Shown here: one piece after another, positions 1 to 5,483 of the stretch
Layout: every line of letters starts with the position of its first letter
Numbering within the stretch: position 1 is the stretch's first letter
From: Alphaproteobacteria bacterium
GTDB lineage: Bacteria > Pseudomonadota > Alphaproteobacteria > Rickettsiales > JAIXRX01
Length of the DNA: 5,572 nucleotides
Assembly: GCA_027485005.1 (NCBI GenBank)
Contig: JAIXRX010000089.1
Span: 1 to 5,572, forward strand
Direction of reading: 5' to 3'
The notes under the pieces: model-generated
What the model saw: only the letters and a program-made list of their open reading frames with translations
The model's database searches: none
What the model was told of the DNA's origin: nothing
Position numbers and translations under genes: made by a program

Positions 1-84
1 TCGGGCTTGGTGGGTTCTGCGTTTGAAATTAAAAACCCCAATGCCACGGCCAGCTGTGGTTGCGGCAACTCGTTTTCGATGTAA
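1..84 (+). CDS. erpA: ErpA/IscA-family iron-sulfur cluster insertion protein, C-terminal end (5' part outside window)
   Basis: Reading from base 1 in frame gives 27 residues and then a TAA stop. The visible tail contains NPNATASCGCGNSFSM. The CGCG-x-SF ending, preceded by NPN, is the C-terminal signature of A-type iron-sulfur carriers, and the NPNA...CGCG...SFS form matches ErpA better than IscA as I remember those sequences. The two cysteines of the CGCG motif are two of the three cluster ligands in this family. The third lies upstream of the window. The family carries [2Fe-2S] or [4Fe-4S] clusters to apo-enzymes in the cytoplasm. The next gene starts three bases after the stop, so the two are probably cotranscribed. 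Family assignment is firm; ErpA versus another A-type carrier is likely but rests on 27 residues. Confidence 0.85.
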   Translation, partial: SGLVGSAFEIKNPNATASCGCGNSFSM

Positions 85-87
85 ATC

Positions 88-882
88 ATGACCGAAATCA
101 CCATCGCCACATGGAATGTGAACTCGATTAAAGCACGCCTGCCGGTGGTGGAACGCTGGCTGCGCGAAGCCGCGCCAGACGTGGTGTTGCTGCAAGAACT
201 CAAAACGGTGGATGAGGGTTTTCCGCGCACCGAGATTGAAGATTTAGGCTATAACATCGCGCTCCATGGCCAGAAAACCTATAATGGCGTGGCGATACTT
301 TCACGCTTTCCGCTCGACGATATTTCTCGCGGCTTAGATAATGATGCGAGCGACGAACAAGCGCGTTTTATTGAAGGCGTGGTGTGTTTGCCGCACGCAG
401 CGGTGCGCGTGGCGAGTGTGTATGTGCCGAATGGTGAAGCGCCAGACTCCGAAAAATTCGCGTATAAAATGCGCTTCTTCGAGCGGCTTTATCGCAAAAT
501 GCAAAGCTGGCAGGGCTTGGACGAAGCGATTGTGCTAGGCGGTGATTATAACGTAGCGCCAGAGGAAATGGACATTTACGACCCCAAACGTTGGGACGGT
601 CAAGTGTGCTTTCACCCTGCGGAACGCCAGCATTTTCGCGCACTAAAAAACATGGGATTTGTGGATGCGTATCGCGAAGCGCGCCCCACCGAACACGCCT
701 ATAGCTGGTGGGATTATCGCGGGGGTGCCTATGAGCAAGGCAAAGGTTTGCGGATTGACCATCTGCTCCTCAACCCCCAAGCCACCGACATGATGCAAGA
801 CACATGGATTGACAGCGGCAACCGAGCTTGGGAAAAACCAAGCGACCACGCCCCCGTTGTGGGGAAGTTTAAAATAGGGTAA
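88..882 (+). CDS. xth: Exodeoxyribonuclease III (AP endonuclease, EEP superfamily)
   Basis: This is a complete 264-residue protein, close to the usual 255-270 of bacterial exonuclease III. The family removes nucleotides from 3' ends of duplex DNA and cuts at abasic sites in base excision repair, in the cytoplasm and with divalent metal. All expected active-site motifs are visible: ATWNVNS with N10, LLQELK with metal-binding E37, the YNGVAILSR loop at 65-73, YVPNGE with Y112, GGDYNVAP with D153 and N155, the WWDYRGGA block at 207-214, RIDHLL with D224, and SDHAP with D253 and catalytic H254. No lesion or truncation is seen. The ATG at 88 is three bases after the erpA stop. No good Shine-Dalgarno precedes it, which suggests translational coupling to erpA. 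No terminator follows before the pilin genes, 35 bases downstream. Confidence 0.96.
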   Translation: MTEITIATWNVNSIKARLPVVERWLREAAPDVVLLQELKTVDEGFPRTEIEDLGYNIALHGQKTYNGVAILSRFPLDDISRGLDNDASDEQARFIEGVVCLPHAAVRVASVYVPNGEAPDSEKFAYKMRFFERLYRKMQSWQGLDEAIVLGGDYNVAPEEMDIYDPKRWDGQVCFHPAERQHFRALKNMGFVDAYREARPTEHAYSWWDYRGGAYEQGKGLRIDHLLLNPQATDMMQDTWIDSGNRAWEKPSDHAPVVGKFKIG

Positions 883-905
883 GCTACGCTATCTTTTCAT
901 TAAAA

Positions 906-910
906 AAGGA
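906..910 (+). promoter_or_regulatory. Ribosome binding site of the first pilin gene
   Basis: AAGGA sits seven bases before the ATG at 918. It is the clearest Shine-Dalgarno sequence ahead of the three pilin genes and fixes this start. The second and third genes have only weak purine tracts (AGAAAG at 1635-1640 and around 2381-2386). Confidence 0.7.
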
Positions 911-917
911 ATAACCC

Positions 918-1628
918 ATGCGCCAACGCGGTTTCTCTCTGGTTGAACTTGCCATTGTGCTCGTTATCATTGGTCTTATCACGGGTGGTATTCTCACTGG
1001 CCAAGATTTGATTCGTGCAAGTGAAATGAATAGCGTTATTTCAGACTATAATAAATACACCACTGCTGCGAATACCTTTAAGCTGAAATATAATGCCTTT
1101 CCGGGCGACATCAGCAATGCAACCTCCTATTGGGGCACGGCGTCTGGCGGCTGCCCGAACGGCGCAGGCACTGGCACCCAAACCTGCAACGGTGATTTCG
1201 ACGGCTTTATGGAAAACCACAACGAAACCTACCGTGCATGGCAACATCTTGCGCTAGCTGGCTTAATTCCAGGAACCTACTCCGGCACTCACTCTGGCGG
1301 CGGTAGTGTGCTGGGCACCAATACCCCCGAATCAAGAATCAAAGCCGCAGGTTGGGGCTGGTATTACAGCGCAGGGCCTTGGGGCATTACCATTCCTCTA
1401 AGAAATAATATGGTGTTTGGCGCGGCCACTGCTTCAGACGCTCCAGTCACATGCTCAGTCCTCACTCCCGCAGAGGCCATGAGCATCGACACCAAAATGG
1501 ACGATGGCAAACCAAGTGTTGGCAATATGATTACGGGGTGTGGCGGCTGCGTGGATAACATTACAGCCACTGCCACCTACACTGTTTCCAATAGCGCCAG
1601 CGTTTGTGCATTTTTGATTAAGATGTAA
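918..1628 (+). CDS. Type IV prepilin-like protein, first of three tandem paralogs
   Basis: The 236-residue protein begins with a short leader, MRQRG, then FSLVELAIVLVIIGLI. This is a class III (type IV pilin) signal: the prepilin peptidase would cut after G5, F6 would be methylated, and E10 is the conserved Glu5 of the mature protein. Residues 6 to about 28 form the hydrophobic N-terminal helix. The helix continues to a KLKYN..PGD turn at about 55-64, then a globular domain. That domain has a CP...TC cysteine pair (79, 90), an acidic NGDFDG loop (91-96) resembling the start of a calcium-binding loop, a SIDTKMDDG motif (189-197) shared by all three paralogs, and a C-terminal cysteine pair (211, 230). 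With C179 and C208 there are six cysteines in all. It should be an exported subunit of a pilus or pseudopilus. Whether it is a major pilin, minor pilin or pseudopilin cannot be told, and no assembly gene is nearby. Confidence 0.9.
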   Translation: MRQRGFSLVELAIVLVIIGLITGGILTGQDLIRASEMNSVISDYNKYTTAANTFKLKYNAFPGDISNATSYWGTASGGCPNGAGTGTQTCNGDFDGFMENHNETYRAWQHLALAGLIPGTYSGTHSGGGSVLGTNTPESRIKAAGWGWYYSAGPWGITIPLRNNMVFGAATASDAPVTCSVLTPAEAMSIDTKMDDGKPSVGNMITGCGGCVDNITATATYTVSNSASVCAFLIKM

Positions 1629-2594
1629 AAAATAAGAAAGTTTTTGATGATGAACAAAACAACTAAAGGTTTCTCTCTGGTCGAACTTGCCATTGTGCTG
1701 GTCATCATCGGCCTTATCACGGGTGGAATTCTTACTGGCCAAGACCTCATTCGCGCAAGCGAGCTTAATTCTGTCATGACGGATGTCAACAAATACAAAA
1801 CCGCCGTCAATACCTTTAAACTCAAATATAATGGTGTGCCAGGCGATATAGCTAATGCCACCGCTTATTGGGGGACAGCGTCCGGCGGTTGCCCAAGCGG
1901 TACGGGAACAGGAACCCAAACATGCAACGGAGATAATGATGGTGTCATAGAATGGGCAGGTGAGTCTATTCGTGCGTGGCAACATTTGGCCAACGCAGGA
2001 CTTGTACCTGGGAGTTATACAGGTTCTTATACTGCAAACACAGCCATCATAGGCACAAATATTGCTGCTAGCAAAATTAGCTCCGCAGGCTTTACCTTTA
2101 CTTCAAACGCAGATGCATTTGCATATGTTAATACTATCAAAAACCGTCTTCATTTTGGTTCATTAACTGGCACAACTGATATTTATACTTATGGCAATGC
2201 CCTCACAACCAGCGAGGCAAACTCTATTGATACTAAATATGATGATGGGCTACCTGTGGTAGGCTTGATTAGAAGTGGACATGCGCCCGGGTGCTCTAGC
2301 AGTACCGCAGTGTCTGCTACTTATGTTTTAAGTAATACGGCTGTCGCATGCTCTATGTCTTTTGATTTATAATACCCTGCAGAAAGAATTTTTATGCCTG
2401 ATCTAAAAACTAAAGGCTTCTCTCTGGTCGAACTGGCCATTGTGCTGGTCATCATCGGCCTTATCACGGGTGGGATTCTTACTGGCCAAGATTTGATTCG
2501 CGCAAGCGAGCTAAATAGCGTGGCAGCGGACATCAACAAATACAAAACCGCCGTCAATACGTTCAAACTCAAATATAACGGTCTGCCGGGGGAT
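930..2594 (+). repeat. Three dispersed copies of a 180-bp pilin N-terminal module (930-1109, 1668-1847, 2415-2594)
   Basis: The three pilin genes each contain a 60-codon block running from the cleavage-site glycine to the PGD turn, with no length difference among them. By eye, the copies at 1668 and 2415 match at 157 of 180 positions, and the first 75 bases differ at only three. The copy at 930 is more diverged, mostly at third codon positions. Similarity drops sharply after the block. This is repeated coding DNA from gene duplication, possibly kept similar by gene conversion. Confidence 0.85.
1647..2372 (+). CDS. Type IV prepilin-like protein, second tandem paralog
   Basis: From the ATG at 1647 this is 241 residues. 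An in-frame TTG at 1644 and a second ATG at 1650 are alternatives; 1647 places a weak AGAAAG ribosome site six bases upstream. The leader MMNKTTKG precedes FSLVE, so the prepilin peptidase would cut after G8, and E13 is mature Glu5. The N-terminal helix and the NKYKTAVNTFKLKYN..PGD segment are close to those of both neighbours. The globular part keeps the CP...TC pair (82, 93), an NGDNDGVIE loop (94-102), SIDTKYDDG (193-201) and a C-terminal cysteine pair (216, 235), four cysteines in total. Its 3' half is more AT-rich than its neighbour's: I counted about 39% GC at 2101-2280 against about 54% at 1321-1500 in the first pilin gene. The spacer from the previous stop is 18 bases. It is an exported pilus or pseudopilus subunit by family; its specific role is unknown. 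Confidence 0.9.
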   Translation: MMNKTTKGFSLVELAIVLVIIGLITGGILTGQDLIRASELNSVMTDVNKYKTAVNTFKLKYNGVPGDIANATAYWGTASGGCPSGTGTGTQTCNGDNDGVIEWAGESIRAWQHLANAGLVPGSYTGSYTANTAIIGTNIAASKISSAGFTFTSNADAFAYVNTIKNRLHFGSLTGTTDIYTYGNALTTSEANSIDTKYDDGLPVVGLIRSGHAPGCSSSTAVSATYVLSNTAVACSMSFDL

Positions 2595-3080
2595 TTGAAC
2601 AACGCCGCCAGCTATTGGGCAGCCACCACTAATGGCAATAATGACGGCACCATCAGCCCCAACTCCACCACCACCACCGCCTTTGAAAGCTACCGCGCAT
2701 GGCAACAGCTTTCGCTTTCTGGGCTTATTGCAGGGAATTACTCTGGCACCGCCACCGTGGTTGCCACCAACTTTGGCGTGAGTGTAGTTGAGACGAATGT
2801 ACCCGCCTTACGTTTTGGTGCTAAATCGGGTTTGCAATTTACCGCCTACAGCACCCCAAACTTACGTTTCATGGTGGCCACCGAATCATCAGGCTACATG
2901 CTGGAAGGATATATATTCAAACCAGATGAAGCAGCTTCGCTTGATACGAAAGTTGATGATGGTTTGCCCACCACTGGCAAATGGCAAGGCTTTCACTGGA
3001 CTGGCGGCACCTGCACCACGGGCACAGCCTATCAACTCACCTCTACCGCCACCACCTGCGTGATGTACGTCTATTTTTAA
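2394..3080 (+). CDS. Type IV prepilin-like protein, third tandem paralog
   Basis: This 228-residue protein starts MPDLKTKG followed by FSLVELAIVLVIIGLI, so cleavage is expected after G8 and E13 is mature Glu5. The first 60 codons from the cleavage-site glycine are nearly the same DNA as in the second gene. It differs from the other two in lacking the CP...TC cysteine pair and its glycine-rich loop. In their place is a shorter asparagine-rich segment, NGNNDGTI (80-87), then a run of threonines before ESYRAWQ. The SLDTKVDDG motif (183-190 region) and the C-terminal cysteine pair (207, 222) are retained, and these are its only cysteines. The stop overlaps the stop of the convergent ABC-F gene. 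No terminator is visible between them. The family call is firm; the role within a pilus is not known. Confidence 0.9.
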   Translation: MPDLKTKGFSLVELAIVLVIIGLITGGILTGQDLIRASELNSVAADINKYKTAVNTFKLKYNGLPGDLNNAASYWAATTNGNNDGTISPNSTTTTAFESYRAWQQLSLSGLIAGNYSGTATVVATNFGVSVVETNVPALRFGAKSGLQFTAYSTPNLRFMVATESSGYMLEGYIFKPDEAASLDTKVDDGLPTTGKWQGFHWTGGTCTTGTAYQLTSTATTCVMYVYF

Positions 3081-4933
3081 GACGCCTCGCCCAGTAATTC
3101 TTCCAGCTCTAGCCAGCGATTCTCTGCGGCATCCAGCTCTTTTTGCGCGGTGCTATAGCGGCGGGTGGCGCGGTCAAATTCCTCTGGCGCTTTGGTATAT
3201 AACGTCGCATCCGAAAGTTTGGCTTTAATGTCCATGAGCTCCGCTTCTAGCTTTTTGATTTTTTCTGGCAGCGTTTCCCATTCATGTTTCACTTTGAAAG
3301 AAACTTTGGCAGCCTTTGGTTTTTCAGCCTCTGCCACCTGCCCTGTTTGCTTTTTTACCAGTGGTGCGGACATGGAGCTTTTGGCAAAGGCGCCTGTTTT
3401 CATCCGCACATAATCGCTATAGCCGCCCACATAGCCTTGCACATCCGCATCCCCTTCAAATGCCAGCACCTTGGTCACCGTGCGGTCAAGGAAGTCGCGG
3501 TCGTGGCTCACAATCAAAAGTGTGCCTTGATAGTCCGACAAAATCTCCTGCAACATGTCGAGCGTGTCCATGTCAAGGTCGTTCGTCGGCTCATCCAGAA
3601 TCAACACATTGCCGGGAGTGGCCAGAATTTTAGACAGCATCAGGCGGTTTTGCTGGCCACCTGAAAGCGTTCCCACACGGTCGCGCCAGATTTTCGGGTC
3701 AAACAAAAAGTCCTTTAAATAGCCACACACATGGCGCGTGCGCGCTTCTTCCCCCTGCCCGATTTTCACCAAATCTCCGCCATCTGGGCACAAGGTTTTG
3801 GCAATCGTCATCGTGGGGTCGATCTGTACGCGATTCTGGTCAAAATAGCTTACATCAATGGTTTTGCCGCGGCGAATAAACCCTTCATCGGGCGTCTCTT
3901 CCCCAATCAGCAACTTCAAGAACGTCGATTTTCCGCTGCCATTTTTCCCCAGCACACCAATCCTGTCACCGCGCATCACGCGCATGTGGAAATTCTCAAG
4001 AATCGGAATCTTTTTGCCGTCGCGCTCAAAGGATTTATTCACGCCCTTAAATTCCGCAATGATTTTTGACGCCTGCGCGGGCGAAAGCGGATCGAGTTCA
4101 ATCGTGCGCAACGTTTGGTTATAGGCCGCTTTGTCGTGCTGCAATTTCTCACGCAGGCGGAATAGCTCGTTCATGCGGCGCTGGTTGCGTTTGCGGCGCG
4201 CGGAAACCCCGCCCTGCGTCCATGCCTCTTCCTGCTCCAATTTCTTTTGCAGGTTTTGCAGCTCGCGCGCTTCTTGCTCAATAATCCCTTCGGCCCATTC
4301 GTCAAATTCGCCATAGCCCCGCGGGAAGGTGCGGATAATCCCGCGGTCAATCCAAAACACTTTTTGCGAGATATTTTTCAAAAACGCGCGATCATGGCTC
4401 ACACACAGCACCGCGCCCTTAAAGCGCTTAATCATTTCTTCCAGCCACTCAATCGCTTCCACGTCTAAGTGGTTGGTTGGCTCGTCCAGCAGCAAAATAT
4501 CGGGGTCGGCAATCAAGGAGCGCGCAAGGGCCGCGCGGCGCAACTGCCCACCCGAAAGCGTGCCCAAAGTGGCGTCCGCATCCAGCGCAAAGGGTTGCAG
4601 CGCCATATCCGCCAAATAATGCTTGCCCTCATGGTGGTCACTTTTGTCCAAGCCGCCCATCACAAAATCTTTAATGGTCTGGTTCAGGTCAAAGTCAATC
4701 TTTTGCCCCAAATACCCAATCTTTAGCCCCGGAATAAAAAAGCGTTCGCCCGCATCCAGCTCCAATTCGCCTTGCAGCAGACGCATGAGGGTGGTTTTTC
4801 CTGCACCATTGCGGCCAACTAGACACACCCTGTCGCCTTCCAAAATATGCAGCCCAACGCCGTCAAACAAAGGCTTTCCGCCAAAATTGACCACTACATC
4901 TTCCATGGAAATTAGGACGCGTTTGCTACTCAT
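3077..4933 (-). CDS. uup: Uup-type ABC-F ATPase with two ATP-binding cassettes
   Basis: The 618-residue protein starts MSSKRVLISMEDVVV. It has two ABC domains and no membrane segments, as in ABC-F proteins, which act on ribosomes instead of transporting. Cassette 1 has Walker A GRNGAGKT (40-47), LSGGQ (126-130), Walker B LLLDEPTNHLD (147-157) and SHDR with H180. A basic, helical inter-domain linker follows (about 215-285). Cassette 2 has GKNGSGKST (329-337), LSGGQ (423-427), LILDEPTNDLD (444-454) and SHDRD with H477. Both sites look competent. A lysine- and glutamate-rich coiled coil (about 543-618), beginning KVSFKVKHEWETLPEKI, is the C-terminal domain typical of Uup and argues against EttA, YheS or a resistance-type ABC-F. 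Uup-like proteins are linked to relief of ribosome stalling and to DNA-related phenotypes. The same frame stays open for 116 more codons upstream to 5281, but that stretch crosses the tRNA-Pro gene in antisense and is not credible as protein. Confidence 0.93.
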   Translation of the reverse strand: MSSKRVLISMEDVVVNFGGKPLFDGVGLHILEGDRVCLVGRNGAGKTTLMRLLQGELELDAGERFFIPGLKIGYLGQKIDFDLNQTIKDFVMGGLDKSDHHEGKHYLADMALQPFALDADATLGTLSGGQLRRAALARSLIADPDILLLDEPTNHLDVEAIEWLEEMIKRFKGAVLCVSHDRAFLKNISQKVFWIDRGIIRTFPRGYGEFDEWAEGIIEQEARELQNLQKKLEQEEAWTQGGVSARRKRNQRRMNELFRLREKLQHDKAAYNQTLRTIELDPLSPAQASKIIAEFKGVNKSFERDGKKIPILENFHMRVMRGDRIGVLGKNGSGKSTFLKLLIGEETPDEGFIRRGKTIDVSYFDQNRVQIDPTMTIAKTLCPDGGDLVKIGQGEEARTRHVCGYLKDFLFDPKIWRDRVGTLSGGQQNRLMLSKILATPGNVLILDEPTNDLDMDTLDMLQEILSDYQGTLLIVSHDRDFLDRTVTKVLAFEGDADVQGYVGGYSDYVRMKTGAFAKSSMSAPLVKKQTGQVAEAEKPKAAKVSFKVKHEWETLPEKIKKLEAELMDIKAKLSDATLYTKAPEEFDRATRRYSTAQKELDAAENRWLELEELLGEAS

Positions 4934-4950
4934 GGGGGCTTTATGACAAG

Positions 4951-4967
4951 TTTCTTGCGTTAAGAAA
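4951..4967 (-). other. Weak hairpin in the leader of the ABC-F gene
   Basis: TTTCTT (4951-4956) and AAGAAA (4962-4967) can pair around a five-base loop, ending 17 bases upstream of the ABC-F start codon. The stem is entirely A-T rich apart from one C-G pair, so it may be fortuitous. No clear Shine-Dalgarno sequence is visible for this gene. Confidence 0.25.
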
Positions 4968-5057
4968 GAAAAAAACACTACACATCTGTAAAAAAACAGT
5001 TTAGAGACACTCCGCGTTCCGCTTTTTTGAGTGAAACGTATCGCCTCTAACCGCCAG

Positions 5058-5069
5058 ATGGTTATGGGT
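5058..5069 (+). repeat. 12-bp direct repeat flanking the tRNA-Pro locus, left copy
   Basis: ATGGTTATGGGT occurs here and again at 5294-5305, directly after the tRNA-Pro terminator. In the left copy it lies 12 bases before a broken 5' copy of the tRNA gene. This suggests that the whole locus (upstream flank, tRNA, terminator) was duplicated in the past. Confidence 0.6.
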
Positions 5070-5081
5070 TCAATATTAAGT

Positions 5082-5100
5082 CGGGGAGTAGCGCAGTCTG
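5082..5100 (+). pseudogene. 5' fragment of tRNA-Pro(UGG)
   Basis: These 19 bases are identical to the first 19 of the intact tRNA at 5183-5201: the 5' acceptor strand CGGGGAG, TA, the D-stem strand GCGC and part of the D-loop. The identity extends three bases further upstream (AGT), making a 22-base match. It stops abruptly at CTG. The bases that follow contain no anticodon arm and no 3' acceptor strand CTCCCCG, so this cannot fold as a tRNA. It is best read as a remnant of a duplicated tRNA gene. Confidence 0.85.
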
Positions 5101-5162
5101 CCACCCATGAAGGCGAAAGCCAGAATGGGCAGATAAAACAGCTAACAGCTGCGCGGTTCGCG
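5098..5162 (+). other. Hairpin-rich stretch between the tRNA fragment and the intact tRNA
   Basis: Three inverted repeats follow one another. CTG and CCCAT (5098-5108, with a CCA bulge) pair with ATGGGCAG (5125-5132). Inside this, GGC-GAAA-GCC (5112-5121) forms a GNRA tetraloop hairpin, with GAA facing AGA in the internal loop. Next come CAGCT-AAC-AGCTG (5139-5151) and CGCG-GTT-CGCG (5152-5162). No T-run follows any of them, so they are not ordinary terminators. The stretch could be a structured RNA or debris of the duplicated tRNA locus; I cannot name a family. Confidence 0.45.
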
Positions 5163-5182
5163 AATATCAATACACTCCTAGT

Positions 5183-5262
<80 letters not shown>

Positions 5263-5270
5263 CATAAAAT

Positions 5271-5293
5271 AGCCGCTTCATGCGGCTTTTTTT
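5271..5293 (+). terminator. Rho-independent terminator of tRNA-Pro
   Basis: AGCCGC (5271-5276) pairs with GCGGCT (5282-5287) around a TTCAT loop. The stem runs into a tract of seven T residues (5287-5293). It begins 11 bases after the tRNA CCA end. Confidence 0.9.
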
Positions 5294-5305
5294 ATGGTTA
5301 TGGGT
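5294..5305 (+). repeat. 12-bp direct repeat flanking the tRNA-Pro locus, right copy
   Basis: This is the second copy of ATGGTTATGGGT, directly after the terminator T-tract and 236 bases from the left copy. It marks the start of the broken downstream tRNA unit. Confidence 0.6.
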
Positions 5306-5329
5306 GTAAGAGATGAGAAGCTGCGATAG

Positions 5330-5424
5330 GCAGGTTCGACAAAAAGCTTAATGAGCGCAGCGAATTTAGCGTTTGCTACGCAGCAAGGGCTTGCCCGCTG
5401 CGAGTACATCCTGTCTCCCAACCA
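5330..5424 (+). pseudogene. 3' fragment of tRNA-Pro, split in the T-loop by 68 extra bases
   Basis: GCAGGTTCGA at 5330-5339 equals tRNA positions 5232-5241 (5' T-stem and most of the T-loop). ATCCTGTCTCCC at 5408-5419 equals 5242-5253 (the rest of the T-loop, 3' T-stem and most of the acceptor strand), then AACCA. Joined together, the two pieces restore the T-arm exactly. The intervening 5340-5407 has no counterpart in the intact gene. The acceptor strand has lost one base and changed another relative to the intact gene. The flank beyond (ATTTGATAAAATAGCCG) also matches the intact locus, apart from one base. The D arm and anticodon arm are missing. This is a decayed tRNA copy. Confidence 0.8.
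5340..5407. mobile_element. 68-bp hairpin-forming insertion in the tRNA fragment (possible small dispersed repeat)
   Basis: This segment separates two pieces of T-arm that are contiguous in the intact tRNA gene. It contains a strong inverted repeat: CGCAGC (5379-5384) with GCTGCG (5397-5402), continued inward past an AA bulge by GGG (5387-5389) with CCC (5394-5396). It encodes no transposase. It could be a short palindromic repeat element of the kind scattered in some alphaproteobacterial genomes, but no second copy is in this window, so the mobile nature is inference. Confidence 0.35.
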
Positions 5425-5436
5425 TTTGATAAAATA

Positions 5437-5451
5437 GCCGTTCGTTGCGGC
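5437..5451 (+). terminator. Decayed copy of the tRNA-Pro terminator
   Basis: GCCG (5437-5440) and CGGC (5448-5451) can pair, in the same position relative to the CCATTT-ATAAAATA flank as the true terminator. The stem is shorter, the loop longer, and the T-run reduced to ACTTTAT. It is probably inactive and supports the duplicated-locus reading. Confidence 0.45.
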
Positions 5452-5483
5452 ACTTTATAAGTTCAAATCAGCGCTGTTATTAA

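Noticed and set aside
851..864. CCCC...GGGG hairpin at the end of xth
   Set aside because: It lies within the coding sequence over the conserved SDHAPVVG motif and has no T-run after it, so it is not a terminator.
850..917. Dedicated promoter for the pilin genes
   Set aside because: Only weak -35 and -10 resemblances are present, none better than chance. Cotranscription with xth cannot be excluded.
1644..1646. TTG start of the second pilin gene
   Set aside because: Two ATG codons follow immediately, at 1647 and 1650, and give a normal leader. The TTG adds only one residue.
1041..2705. Minus-strand open frames across the pilin genes, up to 176 codons
   Set aside because: They mirror the repeated pilin sequence in antisense, which is why they resemble each other. 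The plus-strand frames carry the clear prepilin signature.
3165..4946. Several plus-strand open frames of 60-126 codons opposite the ABC-F gene
   Set aside because: They are shadows of a long, well-conserved ABC-F gene on the other strand. They show no family motifs or ribosome sites.
5012..5042. Possible terminator near GCGTTCCGCTTTTTT
   Set aside because: The stem before the T-run is only three base pairs. The alternative CACTC/GAGTG pairing puts the T-run inside the loop.
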